From positions 255,481 to 319,480 of the forward strand of contig JAUSMY010000056.1 of NCBI GenBank assembly GCA_030646035.1: DNA of 64,000 nt. Direction: 5' to 3'. Shown here piece after piece: positions 42,601 through 51,991 of the stretch (positions are counted from its first letter, which is position 1; each line of letters begins with the position of its first letter). Source of the stretch: Thermodesulfovibrionia bacterium (GTDB taxonomy: Bacteria; Nitrospirota; Thermodesulfovibrionia; UBA6902). Made by a program: the position numbers and the translations under genes. Below the pieces are notes generated by a model that saw only the letters and a list, made by a program, of their open reading frames with translations, searched no databases and was not told the DNA's origin.

Positions 42601-45169
42601 GGACGGCATTGCAAAGATAATGCTGATGCCCACATCAAGCTCTGGTGAAGCGCTGCTTAAGTTCCTCTTCAATGAAGATGAGCAGGAGATATCTGTATGG
42701 CTTAAACCTGAAGAACGCGAATGGATAGTTGTCGGACTTGCAGAGGGGACTATCGGATATAACACGCTTTCAGGGCATATGGAAAACATTGAGGAGTCAG
42801 ATATCAAAGAAGACCTGTACAAGGACGGCCGTGTCGCATTCTTTGCAAAAGGAAAGATACAATGCAAGTGGCTCCTCACCATGGCATACGACTCTGAGAG
42901 AGAGAGAGACACGGAGCATGACAGCCTCTTCCATACGATAGACCCTGACACTTACTACACGCTTTACGGCGATGCCTCAGGCCAGCAGTATGACGCTGCG
43001 AGCGCGGAGAAGCTCTATATCAAGATAGAGCGCGACAAGTTCTACGCGATGTTCGGCGATTACAATACCGGAATGACAATGACTGAACTCTCACGCTACA
43101 ACCGCAGCTTTAACGGCTTAAAGACAGAGCTTCAGACAGACAATGTAAGCCTGAACCTGTTTGCAGCTGAGACGAATCAGGGATTTGTCAAAGAAGAGAT
43201 TCGCGGCGACGGCACATCAGGCCTGTATCATCTCAATACTTCAAAGATTGTATTCAACTCTGAAAAGATCGTGATAGAGACAAGGGATCGTTTCCGAAGC
43301 GAGGTCATACTTGAAACACGATCTTTTTCAAGGCACATGGATTACAACATCGACTATGATGCCGGAACTATATTCTTCAGAGAGCCTATATTCAGCAAAG
43401 ATGAAAATATGAACCCGATATTCATAGTTGTTGACTATGAAGTGAATGACCCTGCTGCCGGGAGTGAGTATAACTACGGCGGACGCGGCGCTCTTAAATT
43501 TATAGATGGAAAGATCGAGACCGGAGCGACTTACATACATGAGGGACAGACAGGAAATGAGGGAGACCTCTACGGCGCAGATGCCACCCTGAAGATCACT
43601 GATAAGACCACTATTAAAGCTGAATACGCGTCCACCCATACTGAAAGCCTTGCTGACACAATTACGGGCGATGCGTATTTAGCTGAGATCAGGCACAACT
43701 CAGAGAAGCTTGACGGTTTAATTTACTTCCGTGAAACAAACGACGGCTTCGGCTTGAACCAGCAGAACACAGGCGAGAGCGGCACCCGAAAGATCGGGGC
43801 TGATATGAGATATCGTATAACTGAAAGCCTGAGCATTAATGCGCAGGCATACCGGCAGAAGAACAATATTTCCAACACACAGCAGGATCTCATTGAGGCA
43901 GGCGCTGATTATTCTGCCGGATCATACGGCATTCGCACAGGCCTGCGTCAGGCTGAGGATACTCTTGAAGACGGAACCGTGAACCGTTCGCTTCAGGCGA
44001 CCCTCGGAGGCAGCAAGGCGTTCTTTGATAACAGGCTCATGCTGAGGGCAGACCGCGAGCAGTCTATCGGCGGCGGCAATGAGAGCCTTGACTTCCCTAC
44101 GCGCACAACCCTCGGCGCCGACTATATGCTCTCTAATACAGTTACATTATTTGCCGAGCATGAACTTGCAGACGGCGAAGCGATAGAGACTCAGGACACG
44201 CGTATCGGTATGAGGACGATGCCATGGAACGGAGGCAGTATCAATACCGGAATGACACGCGAGTACAGCAAGGATGGAACCCGTGTATTTGCAACCATGG
44301 GCCTTTTGCAGACATGGAAATATAATGACAAGTGGAGCTTTGACGGAGGTTTCGACCACAGCAAAACTGTCATAAATGATACTGCTGTTATTTTACCCTC
44401 ATCCGCAGCCGCTGAAGACTTCTCAGCGCTCTCATTAGGCACTACATACCGCGAGGAGAAGTGGACATGGAACTGGCGCGGAGAGGCCCGTCACTCTGAC
44501 ACTGAAGATAAATACGGACTTCTTACAGGCATTTACGGAGAAGTGAGAAAGGGACTCGGCATGTCTGCCGGCCTTCAGCTATTCACAACCAGGAACGATT
44601 CAGGGACAGATACCCTTCTTGGTGATATCCGCCTCGGCGCAGCATACCGCCCGCGAAATACTAAATGGATAGTCCTTGACCGCCTTGACTTCTATTTCCA
44701 GGAGGATAACGGCCCGGTCACAGAATTCAGCAGCTGGAAGATAGTCAATAACATGAACGCAAACTACAAACCGAACAGGGAGAACCAGATATCATTCCAG
44801 TACGGGGCAAAGTATGTGAAAGATACTTTTGACGGCATTTCTTACAGCGGATTTACCGACCTTATCGGCATAGAAACACGCCATGACATCACAAAGCGCT
44901 GGGACATAGGCGCGCGCGGCAGCATGCTTCATTCGTGGAACTCAAACCAGTATGATTACAGCGCAGGAGCATCGGTCGGCTGCAATGTTGTTAAGAACGC
45001 ATGGATAAGTTTAGGCTATAATTTCGCTGGATTCATAGACAGAGATTTCTCAGCCGGCAAATATACTGCAAAAGGGCCGTTCATGCAGTTCCGCTTGAAG
45101 TTTGACCAGTACAGCATGAAGGATATTGCCGGAAGTTTTTCAAAGGATAAGGTGCCTGATGATTATTAA
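39656..45169 (+). CDS. Large outer-membrane barrel protein with DUF11 and carboxypeptidase-regulatory-like domains
   Basis: An 1837-residue protein. About 40 hydrophilic residues precede a hydrophobic signal (41-57) with likely cleavage after FAAHA (63). Domains in order: a beta-rich region (70-280), a carboxypeptidase-regulatory/SdrD-B-like fold (about 283-385; VTGPDGKYRFPLIDPGKY), a DUF11 domain (about 411-535), a second regulatory-like fold (about 544-645; TDEEGKYHFEGVEPG) and a further DUF11-like domain. From about 1030 to the end, many alternating amphipathic strands (RDKFYAMFGDYN, AAYRPRNTKWIVLDRLDFYF) resemble an outer-membrane beta-barrel, ending in aromatic strands. It may anchor or export its secreted neighbours; this is inferred. 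Confidence 0.8.
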   Translation: MKIRHLTEHSDQDRLAGSYRSARLCMAAAPEDNSCGSHTKASIILASMLMFVLIFTRPFAAHAVPAGTEITNTAVATYGVGSVINIPSPSNTVSTTTVEACTKSELKLMKYSPDNPNSEIMTISSTSYCNSGVSLPASGEDDCTGSFVEIEPPVPFGSTDPLALGNPVPLFVPDDGLSFKFHAGEPLFIRLIDIDQNLNNLSADSVYVTVSADITGDSEYLRLTETGPATGIFTGYLPSEFGASASQNDGVLTVDIGSKISADYTNPAAGLCAADISSVFVNVDPFGIVFDSNTGLPVEGAIVSMKIAVGSNCTDTFAEVKYDDGSPDYPNPVVTGPDGKYRFPLIDPGKYCILITPPAGYAFPSSVPALILQSLTTDPFTIVTGSRGEVFTLAPGPALEIDIPLDPSSSGLWLDKSASKSIVSLGDFLQYSLNIENKTASLISGVTINDRLPIGFRYQAGSLRIDDNAFPDPVISSDGRTLTITAGNIAGSATVSISYVVEVSAGAKYDKASNTAVAASVSGFTSNIATATVEVKEDLFRRKSTIVGRVIADNCEDKEVEANDGVEGIRIYMEDGTYALTDEEGKYHFEGVEPGTHVVQLDIESMPEKFRVVPCEENSRFAGRSFSQFVDLQGGTMWRADFHFALKPKVRGITSAELTNEVNGSSIDHSVLIDSRKVPLQNLRMTVMLPEGSTYLAGSSMMHGKPLPDPALIFGSLTYRLGDVKQDSLFRVKFSSLSNGMTENEVNIIFTFDTPSEKNQRLVLKGNGSASAETTGLMPGEQWDEQDDASEKPDEIPFLESSWLESAEPGLQWLSPEPGYNMGVPSIRIFIKHDPGAGFKFLHNGKEENERNYNGMTKNNAGTIAVSNWSGINPVEGDNLYEFVTFDKKENETGRVSYSLHYSGPAVKAELVAEESALSADGRTAPVIAVRLFDKDGYPVREGTAGRLSVNSPYELYKKIEAFKNDPLSGLDKEEPQYTAGKDGIAKIMLMPTSSSGEALLKFLFNEDEQEISVWLKPEEREWIVVGLAEGTIGYNTLSGHMENIEESDIKEDLYKDGRVAFFAKGKIQCKWLLTMAYDSERERDTEHDSLFHTIDPDTYYTLYGDASGQQYDAASAEKLYIKIERDKFYAMFGDYNTGMTMTELSRYNRSFNGLKTELQTDNVSLNLFAAETNQGFVKEEIRGDGTSGLYHLNTSKIVFNSEKIVIETRDRFRSEVILETRSFSRHMDYNIDYDAGTIFFREPIFSKDENMNPIFIVVDYEVNDPAAGSEYNYGGRGALKFIDGKIETGATYIHEGQTGNEGDLYGADATLKITDKTTIKAEYASTHTESLADTITGDAYLAEIRHNSEKLDGLIYFRETNDGFGLNQQNTGESGTRKIGADMRYRITESLSINAQAYRQKNNISNTQQDLIEAGADYSAGSYGIRTGLRQAEDTLEDGTVNRSLQATLGGSKAFFDNRLMLRADREQSIGGGNESLDFPTRTTLGADYMLSNTVTLFAEHELADGEAIETQDTRIGMRTMPWNGGSINTGMTREYSKDGTRVFATMGLLQTWKYNDKWSFDGGFDHSKTVINDTAVILPSSAAAEDFSALSLGTTYREEKWTWNWRGEARHSDTEDKYGLLTGIYGEVRKGLGMSAGLQLFTTRNDSGTDTLLGDIRLGAAYRPRNTKWIVLDRLDFYFQEDNGPVTEFSSWKIVNNMNANYKPNRENQISFQYGAKYVKDTFDGISYSGFTDLIGIETRHDITKRWDIGARGSMLHSWNSNQYDYSAGASVGCNVVKNAWISLGYNFAGFIDRDFSAGKYTAKGPFMQFRLKFDQYSMKDIAGSFSKDKVPDDY

Positions 45170-48100
45170 AAAAATGTATTCAATAAAAGCATTTATACTT
45201 TTCTTTGCGCTTTTAATGCTCGCCGGTTTCTGCATGACCGGTGAAGCCGGAGCGGCTGTTACGCTTCTTGATAACGGCGGAGCAAACTGGAGCGCGCACA
45301 CTGAAGGCACCGGCGCGATAACTGCTCATACATATACCGCCCCTGCCGGAACTGACAGGGCGGTGATAGTTGTGGTTACGGCAGAAGGAGGCCCGCCCTC
45401 TATTACAAGTGTCACGGTCGGAGGAGTTGCAGCAACACAGATAGCCACAATTTCTCAAAACGTCGCATATATCTGGATCGGATACAGATTGATAGGAACC
45501 TCCGCATCCACAACATCAGCCAACATAGCTGTAACTTGGGGAACCCCTCCGAGCACTGACTCTGCGATCCAGGCGGCAACATACGGGGATGTCAGACAGA
45601 CCGCAGGACAAGGTTCCGGCAACACTATCAACAGTATTGCAACTGGAAGTAGTGGCAGCTATCCAGTTACAACCGCCAATAATGTTTTTAATGCTGCCGG
45701 CGGCGCTGTGAATAACGCTCTTAACGGACGGGTTATATACGCTCATAATGCGAACGGGGGGAGTGCAGATAACCAAACCACTACAGGCACATCAGCAGCA
45801 TGGACATTCACTGAGATGTGGGACGTATATGTCACGAGCAACCGCTCATCTTCCGGCCACAGCGATACAGCGGCAGGCTCCGGCACTGTGAGCGTCACCT
45901 CCGGCACAGGCACCTCTCGTACTGTATTGGTGGCATTCGCATTGAATGAAGAAGTACCTGCATCACCTAATGGAGTTCTTGCATTCACCTCAGCAACCTT
46001 TAGTGAAAGTGAAGCTGTCGGAACTACAGTAACCACTACAGTCTCCCGCACAGGCGGCAGTACAGGCATTGTGAGTATTGACTGCAACACCGTTGCCGGC
46101 GGAACTGCTACAGCAGGCAGTGACTATACAAATATAACCCCTCAGACTCTTACATGGGCTGCAGGTGATACAGCTAACAAGACCTGCGCTATCCCAATCA
46201 CTAACGACATTCTTTATGAGGGGAATGAGACTGTAAATCTTACCTTGACCAATGCCACAGGCGGCGCAACGATCGGGACACAGAACACCGCCGTGCTGAC
46301 TATCGCGGATAATGACCCTCTGCCCACAGGCACGCCAATTCTGCTTAATCATACCTACGCCGGAAACTATGATTTTGTCGGCACCGGAGGCACACTGCGC
46401 ACTGAGTCGAATACCGGCAATGCCTGTGCCGTGACCACAAGTGATTCAGCGGCGCTTTCCGGCATACCCGCAGGGGCAACTGTTGTTTCCGCGCACCTTT
46501 ACTGGGTAGGTTCAATGCAGACCCCGGGCAATGAAGACTACAATATTACCTTTGACGGAAATAATCTTACCGCTGACAATCAGCACCAGGAACTCTTTGT
46601 ATATGGAGGCGATAACTTATTCTACTTCGGCGCGGAAGAGGATGTCACATCAATAGTTGCCCCAAAGAAGAACGGTACATATACCTTCTCAAACCTGACG
46701 GTCTATAACGGCGCCCCGCATTGTACTCCACAGGCTGTTGTCGCCGGATGGTCGCTGGTGGTCATTTATCAGGACCTCATTACCCCGGCTCCTTTAAGAG
46801 TTATAAATATATATGACGGCTTTGAGTACTTCCAGTCAAGCCAGATCATCCTTACACCGACCAACTTCCAGGTGCCGACAGGTACCGCTTATACGGATTA
46901 TGACGGAAAGCATGCCCATGTAAGCTGGGAGGGTGATGAGACGAATTCCGGTACGAGCGGCGGATTCAGTGAAGGCCTGACATTCCAGGGGAACAATCTT
47001 ACTGATGCCTATAACCCCTCGGGCAATCAGTTCAACTCCACAATGAACTTCCTCGGCTCCAGTACAAGCTACGGCGTTGATTTTGATATCTATGACGCAA
47101 CTCCTTATCTTACAGGCGGAGAGACATCCGTCACCACAAGGTATTCTTCCGGACAGGATCTGGTGCTCCTCAGCGCTGAGATAATCTCAGTTCGCAATAC
47201 TCCTGTAGCTGATCTCGAAATTGTAAAGTCACACACCGGTGATTTCATTGTCGGCCAGGTTGAATCATTCAATATTGATGTTTCAAATAATGGGCCGAGC
47301 AATGAGACCAACACGATAACCGTCACCGACATCCTGCCTGCAGGCCTTACACTTGACTCATGGTCAGGGACGAATTGGTCTCACCCGACAGCTACAACAT
47401 GGACATATAACAACACCGTTTCTTCCGGAGCAAGCGCGCCAACCTTAACATTAAACGTACTGGTCGGCTCATCCGCATATCCCGGCGTCAACAACACCGC
47501 GTCAGTATCAAGCCCGACATTTGATAATGTCTCAAGCAATGACTCGTCAACAGACAGTGTCACAGTAAAGAGATCAAGCCTTATAACATCCACAAAGACG
47601 GTTGTTGACCTTAATGGAGGATTTGCAGATCCCGGTGATACCATACGTTATACGATCAACATCAAGGAAAACGGCGGGGTGGATGCGACAAATGTAAGCG
47701 TTACAGATAATATGCCTGCAAATGTTACAGGCTTTACAGTCATCGGCATCCCGGCCGGCGCTACGAACAGCTCGTCACCTGCGCCTGCCGGATCAAATAG
47801 TACCGGATACCTGAATGTAACAGGATTCACCGTAGCCGCCAACAATACTGTAACCGTGATCTTTGATGTAGCGATTGCAGGCGGCACTCCGGGCGGAACA
47901 TTGATAAATAACACAGCAACCGTAAACAACCCGAACGGCCCCGGTGCGACTCCTGCTGCTCCTACCGTTGTTGTTTCTGAAACAATTCCAGGGAATAAGC
48001 AACTTTATTTTCAGGCGCCTGACAGCGAGAACAGTCCCACCCAGCCGCAGAATATGAATCGTACGCCCCTTACCTCCACCCCCACTCCTTCAAGAGTGAG

Positions 48101-49343
48101 AATACAGAGGGAGGATACCCCAAGAGTATGGGCGCAGACACCTGTTTTACAGTCTCCCTTAACTATAACAGGCAACATGTCGGTAACTCTTCAGCTTAGA
48201 AGGGACACTAACATTAATGACCGCCCTGTCCGTGTTACAGTGGATTATCTTCCCGGGCCTGTAACTGTCGGCGTAACAGACCTTACTCTTTCAGGCGCTA
48301 CCTTGAGCGACACCGTTACAAAATCATTTACTTTTCCAATCACCATCATACCCGCAACTCCATTAACTCTCCCCACAGGGGCTCAATTGAGGGTGACAGT
48401 AGATAACGAACCAGGCGCGGGAACCGGCAGGTCTATTTATGTCTATCCTTATGACAGCGCAACCGGAAATACAACAAGGCTTGAGATGGATGTCACCACA
48501 GTGATCGACGTAAATAGCGTTAATTTTTATAATGCCGCTTATCCCGGAGGCTCGCTCCTCACAAATGCCGTTCCCAATACTACGGTATATATCCGCTCTG
48601 TAGTGAGCGACCCATTCGGAAGCTTTGACATCACAGGCGCCAAGATCGATATTATCAATCCCAATTTGTCAACCGTAGTCTCAGGCGCCTCAATGACTCA
48701 GGTTGCAGACTCCGGCGCCGCGTCAAAGACATATCAGTATCAATACACCCTCCCTTCAGCAGGCCCAATCGGCTTCTGGACAGCTAATGTAACTTCCACC
48801 GAAGGAACCGAGGGCACAATAATAGATACTAACTTCGGCCTTATAAAAGTCGTACTGCCTGACATTATAATGATGAAGACAAGCACGACAGAGTGGGATC
48901 CGGTAAACGAATATGGCGGAGACGGGACTGAGCCAAAGTCTATTCCCGGAGCAGATGTCATTTATACCATACAAGCTACAAATACAGGCGAAGGCGCTGT
49001 TGATAACAATACAGTTATTATCACTGACCCTGTCCCGGCAAATACAAAGCTTTATGTTGACAATTACGGCGGCAGTAACGGATGCGGGCCATTTGAATTT
49101 ATAAACGGCTCGCCTACAAGCGGATTGACATGCAGCTTTACTTCACTCGGCAGCGTCACGGACGATCTTGATTTCTCAAATACCGCCTCTCCAGGACCTT
49201 ATGTTTACAATTACACCCCGGTTTCCACAGGTGGTTATGATCCGCTTGTCACAAGCATACGCATTAATCCCAAGGGGATATTTAACGGCACAGGCGGCGG
49301 CAACCCTTACTTCAGGATAAAGTTCAGGGTAAGGGTGAACTGA
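45159..49343 (+). CDS. Large secreted Calx-beta/DUF11 multidomain protein
   Basis: A 1394-residue protein. The ATG at 45159 lies inside the end of the barrel gene and gives MIIKKMYSIKAFILFFALLM with a signal ending GEAGA. A TTG at 45126 is rejected. Domains: an N-terminal beta domain (30-265), a Calx-beta domain (about 267-386; FSESEAVGTTVTTTVSRTGG), an unassigned domain (about 393-677; YAGNYDFVGTGGTLRTES), two DUF11 domains (about 682-800 and 805-940), a linker domain, and a last DUF11 domain (about 1234-1394) opening TTEWDPVNEYGGDGTEPKSI. It is rich in Thr, Asn and Gly, with few Lys and Cys. Probably displayed at the surface, perhaps by the barrel protein. Confidence 0.82.
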   Translation: MIIKKMYSIKAFILFFALLMLAGFCMTGEAGAAVTLLDNGGANWSAHTEGTGAITAHTYTAPAGTDRAVIVVVTAEGGPPSITSVTVGGVAATQIATISQNVAYIWIGYRLIGTSASTTSANIAVTWGTPPSTDSAIQAATYGDVRQTAGQGSGNTINSIATGSSGSYPVTTANNVFNAAGGAVNNALNGRVIYAHNANGGSADNQTTTGTSAAWTFTEMWDVYVTSNRSSSGHSDTAAGSGTVSVTSGTGTSRTVLVAFALNEEVPASPNGVLAFTSATFSESEAVGTTVTTTVSRTGGSTGIVSIDCNTVAGGTATAGSDYTNITPQTLTWAAGDTANKTCAIPITNDILYEGNETVNLTLTNATGGATIGTQNTAVLTIADNDPLPTGTPILLNHTYAGNYDFVGTGGTLRTESNTGNACAVTTSDSAALSGIPAGATVVSAHLYWVGSMQTPGNEDYNITFDGNNLTADNQHQELFVYGGDNLFYFGAEEDVTSIVAPKKNGTYTFSNLTVYNGAPHCTPQAVVAGWSLVVIYQDLITPAPLRVINIYDGFEYFQSSQIILTPTNFQVPTGTAYTDYDGKHAHVSWEGDETNSGTSGGFSEGLTFQGNNLTDAYNPSGNQFNSTMNFLGSSTSYGVDFDIYDATPYLTGGETSVTTRYSSGQDLVLLSAEIISVRNTPVADLEIVKSHTGDFIVGQVESFNIDVSNNGPSNETNTITVTDILPAGLTLDSWSGTNWSHPTATTWTYNNTVSSGASAPTLTLNVLVGSSAYPGVNNTASVSSPTFDNVSSNDSSTDSVTVKRSSLITSTKTVVDLNGGFADPGDTIRYTINIKENGGVDATNVSVTDNMPANVTGFTVIGIPAGATNSSSPAPAGSNSTGYLNVTGFTVAANNTVTVIFDVAIAGGTPGGTLINNTATVNNPNGPGATPAAPTVVVSETIPGNKQLYFQAPDSENSPTQPQNMNRTPLTSTPTPSRVRIQREDTPRVWAQTPVLQSPLTITGNMSVTLQLRRDTNINDRPVRVTVDYLPGPVTVGVTDLTLSGATLSDTVTKSFTFPITIIPATPLTLPTGAQLRVTVDNEPGAGTGRSIYVYPYDSATGNTTRLEMDVTTVIDVNSVNFYNAAYPGGSLLTNAVPNTTVYIRSVVSDPFGSFDITGAKIDIINPNLSTVVSGASMTQVADSGAASKTYQYQYTLPSAGPIGFWTANVTSTEGTEGTIIDTNFGLIKVVLPDIIMMKTSTTEWDPVNEYGGDGTEPKSIPGADVIYTIQATNTGEGAVDNNTVIITDPVPANTKLYVDNYGGSNGCGPFEFINGSPTSGLTCSFTSLGSVTDDLDFSNTASPGPYVYNYTPVSTGGYDPLVTSIRINPKGIFNGTGGGNPYFRIKFRVRVN

Positions 49344-49412
49344 TTGACTTCAATGAGATAACGAGATTATTATATCCCAGCAATCCTTATTTATTAATCC
49401 AAGGAGCATTTA

Positions 49413-50150
49413 ATGTCTCAGGCTAAATTAAAAGTCATTCTTCTTCGCCATACCCCGAACCCTGAAGAGACTGTCGCAATGGCGGCAAAGCTCTGCTACA
49501 GCCCTTCTGGTATTGAGTCTTTAAAGGGAAAGATAGAGAAGAAAGATCAGAAAGAGTTTGTTGAGAAACTGATGAACATGGGGCACATGAGCCCTATCGA
49601 GCACGCATCATTCACATTTGCCATAGAGGGGATATCAAGGGCATGCTCGCACCAGCTTGTAAGGCACCGCCTCGCTTCATACTCACAGCAGTCGCAGAGG
49701 TATGTAAATGAAGAGGCTGGATTTGATTACATAATTCCTGAGACTATAAAAAATGATAAAGAACTGAAGCGCATCTTTATTGACTTCATGAACAATGCCC
49801 AGAAGGCTTACAACACGATAGTGAAGAAGCTGAATGAGAATGGCACTAAAGGCGAGGCCGCAAATCAGGACGCGAGGTTTGTGCTTCCGAACGCTGCTGA
49901 GACAAAGATAATCGTGACGATGAACGCAAGAGAGCTCCAGCACTTCTTCAAACAGAGATGCTGCAACCGCGCCCAGTGGGAGATAAGGGCGATGGCAGAG
50001 AAGATGCTCAACCTTGTTAAAAAGGTTTCCCCTGTTATCTTCCAGAGATCCGGCCCCCCATGCCTCTACGCCCCCTGCCCCGAAGGTTCTTATACCTGCG
50101 GGAAGATAAAGGAAGTCAGGGCTAAATATAAGGTTAAGTCTAAGGAATAA
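49413..50150 (+). CDS. thyX: FAD-dependent thymidylate synthase ThyX
   Basis: Makes dTMP from dUMP using methylene-THF, FAD and NADPH. The 245 residues contain the ThyX motif RHRLASYSQQSQRY near residues 87-100, plus HMSPIEHASFTF and ELQHFFKQRCCNRAQWEIR. A C-terminal extension with CLYAPCPEGSYTCGK has three cysteines, seen in several anaerobe ThyX proteins. AAGGAG precedes the ATG. It is 4 bp upstream of a cooC gene, so the two are co-transcribed. Confidence 0.95.
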   Translation: MSQAKLKVILLRHTPNPEETVAMAAKLCYSPSGIESLKGKIEKKDQKEFVEKLMNMGHMSPIEHASFTFAIEGISRACSHQLVRHRLASYSQQSQRYVNEEAGFDYIIPETIKNDKELKRIFIDFMNNAQKAYNTIVKKLNENGTKGEAANQDARFVLPNAAETKIIVTMNARELQHFFKQRCCNRAQWEIRAMAEKMLNLVKKVSPVIFQRSGPPCLYAPCPEGSYTCGKIKEVRAKYKVKSKE

Positions 50151-50154
50151 TATC

Positions 50155-50928
50155 ATGTCATACACTATCGCATTTGCAGGAAAAGGCGGGACCGGCAAGA
50201 CTACGCTGGCCGCGCTTACAATTCGTTATCTGATCGAGAAGAAGGCAAAGCCTGTGCTTGCTGTTGACGCGGACAGCAACGCGTGCCTCAACGAATCGCT
50301 TGGAGTTTCTGTACACGCAACCATCGGTGACCTGCGGGAGCAGTCGCTTGAAGCGATACGCGGCAAAGGCGCCCGTCCCGGAGGCATGAGCTCTGAGCAG
50401 TTATTCGACTACCAGGTTCAGCAGTCTATAATTGAAGCAGATAGTTTTGACCTGCTGGTAATGGGCAGGCCTGAAGGCCCCGGCTGCTACTGTGCCGCCA
50501 ACAATATAATAAGGAAGTACACAGACAAACTCTCTGACGACTACAGCTATGTTGTACTCGACAATGAGGCAGGCATGGAACATCTGAGCAGAAGGACTAC
50601 CCACAAGGTTGACCTGCTCTTGATGGTCAGCGACCCTACAAAAAAGGGAATCCAGACGATAAAGCGCATCAACGCGCTTGCTGATGACCTGAAGCTTGAA
50701 GCAGGAAAGCGGGTTATAATAGTAAACAGAGTTTCTGATCAAGACTTTGAAACCGTTAAAAACCTGATCAGCGAGATCGGCATGCCTGTAGAAAACATCT
50801 TCAATATTCCTGATGATGAGAATATCTTTAAATTTGATCTTGGCGGAAAACCTGTCTTTGATCTGCCCGCAGATTCTAAATCAATTGCTGCTCTGTTTAA
50901 GATACTGGATTCACTGAATATCCCTTAA
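50155..50928 (+). CDS. cooC: CO dehydrogenase nickel-insertion ATPase CooC (copy 2)
   Basis: MinD/ArsA-type P-loop ATPase of 257 residues with deviant Walker A GKGGTGKTTLAAL at residues 8-20, AVDADSNACLNESLG, and the CxC metal motif GPGCYCAANN. It has the same length and motif order as the copy at 23472 but clearly different sequence. Its place just before the acs operon makes it the more likely partner of AcsB or CooS. AAGGA lies before the ATG. Confidence 0.92.
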   Translation: MSYTIAFAGKGGTGKTTLAALTIRYLIEKKAKPVLAVDADSNACLNESLGVSVHATIGDLREQSLEAIRGKGARPGGMSSEQLFDYQVQQSIIEADSFDLLVMGRPEGPGCYCAANNIIRKYTDKLSDDYSYVVLDNEAGMEHLSRRTTHKVDLLLMVSDPTKKGIQTIKRINALADDLKLEAGKRVIIVNRVSDQDFETVKNLISEIGMPVENIFNIPDDENIFKFDLGGKPVFDLPADSKSIAALFKILDSLNIP

Positions 50929-50962
50929 TATCTCTGTTCCAGAAGCCCCGCGTTATTAAAGA

Positions 50963-51056
50963 CTCCCCTTAGCAAGCTATGGGGAATCTTAATGTTAATG
51001 AATTATTATCATTATATTCGCTCGCTTGACCCGTCTGTCCCGAGGTATCGGGACAG
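50963..51056. repeat. Two hairpin repeats upstream of the acs operon
   Basis: The first has CCCC-TT-AGC / GCT-AT-GGGG arms (50964-50983). The second is a perfect 9-bp hairpin CTGTCCCGA (51035-51043) / TCGGGACAG (51048-51056) with loop GGTA. No T run follows either, so they look like dispersed palindromic elements rather than terminators. Nothing else coding is seen in the 256-bp gap between cooC and acsE. Confidence 0.6.
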
Positions 51057-51101
51057 GGTTTACACTCGCTGCCCATTTAAAATTTTAATTTCCGTTTAGG
51101 T

Positions 51102-51117
51102 GATGAAATAATCACTT
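51102..51117. promoter_or_regulatory. Inverted repeat in the acs promoter region
   Basis: GTGAT-GAAATA-ATCAC lies about 10 bp before a TATATT box (51127-51132) and 68 bp before acsE. The half-sites resemble CRP/FNR-family sites, but the 6-bp spacer differs from the FNR spacing of four. No good -35 box is found. Confidence 0.4.
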
Positions 51118-51184
51118 CTAATATGTTATATTTTAAAGCTTTATTGCGGATACGAATCTATACAAAAAATTAAAGGAGACATAG

Positions 51185-51964
51185 ATGATCATAATTGGTG
51201 AAAAAATCAGCATAATCGCAAAGAAAGTCAGGGAGGCTATGAACAGCCGCGACCCTAAGCCGATACAGGAACTTGCAATGGCGCAGTGGAAGGCAGGCGC
51301 GCATATTATCGATGTCAATATCGGCCCTGCTGAAGTGAATGGCGAAGACCTCATGACATGGATGGTTCAGAGCATACAGGAGAAGGTTTCAGCCCCGCTC
51401 TGCCTTGACACAACAAACGCATCAGCGCTTGAAGCAGGACTTAAAGCCCATAATAACCAGTGGGGAAAACCCCTTATCAACTCTACTTCAAATGATCCTG
51501 AAAGGTTCATAATGCTTGAGCTTGCAGCAAAATACAACTCGCAGATAATAGCCCTGACAGTCGGCAAGGGCGGGCTTCCTGCTGACGCTGACGACAGGAT
51601 GGTCATTGCTTCAGAGATTATGGCAAGGGCTGAAGACCTCGGCGTTCCGATGGAGGACATCTACCTTGACCCGCTCATACTTCAGGTCTGCACAACACAG
51701 GATCAGGCCAAACACGCACTTAACGCGGTCAGGATGTTCAAAGAGCTCAATATGAAATCAGTTGTCGGGTTAAGCAATATATCCAACGGAGTGCCGAAGA
51801 CTATGAGAAGCCTTATAGACAGGGTATATCTGTCGCTGCTCATGTATGAGGGCCTTTCATCAGCGATTATGAACCCTCTTGATAAAGACCTGATGGACGT
51901 GGTCAAGACAACAGAGGTCTTTCTCGGAGACACACTATACGCTGATTCATATCTTGAAATGTAA
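51185..51964 (+). CDS. acsE: Methyl-THF:corrinoid/Fe-S protein methyltransferase AcsE
   Basis: Moves the methyl group of 5-methyl-THF to the cobalt of the corrinoid iron-sulfur protein. The 259-residue pterin-binding TIM barrel begins MIIIGEKISIIAKKVREAM and has DVNIGPAEVNGEDLMTWM, LCLDTTNA, INSTSNDPERF and VGLSNISNGVPK, closely matching acetogen AcsE. First gene of the acsE-acsD-acsC-acsB-cooS operon, with AAAGGAG before the ATG. Confidence 0.96.
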   Translation: MIIIGEKISIIAKKVREAMNSRDPKPIQELAMAQWKAGAHIIDVNIGPAEVNGEDLMTWMVQSIQEKVSAPLCLDTTNASALEAGLKAHNNQWGKPLINSTSNDPERFIMLELAAKYNSQIIALTVGKGGLPADADDRMVIASEIMARAEDLGVPMEDIYLDPLILQVCTTQDQAKHALNAVRMFKELNMKSVVGLSNISNGVPKTMRSLIDRVYLSLLMYEGLSSAIMNPLDKDLMDVVKTTEVFLGDTLYADSYLEM

Positions 51965-51991
51965 ATAAATCGTAAGCACGGAGGTTTTGAT

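Noticed and set aside
50929-51184. Cobalamin or other riboswitch before the acs operon
   Set aside because: I could not find a B12-box-like core or a matching set of stems; only hairpin repeats and a short inverted repeat are visible.
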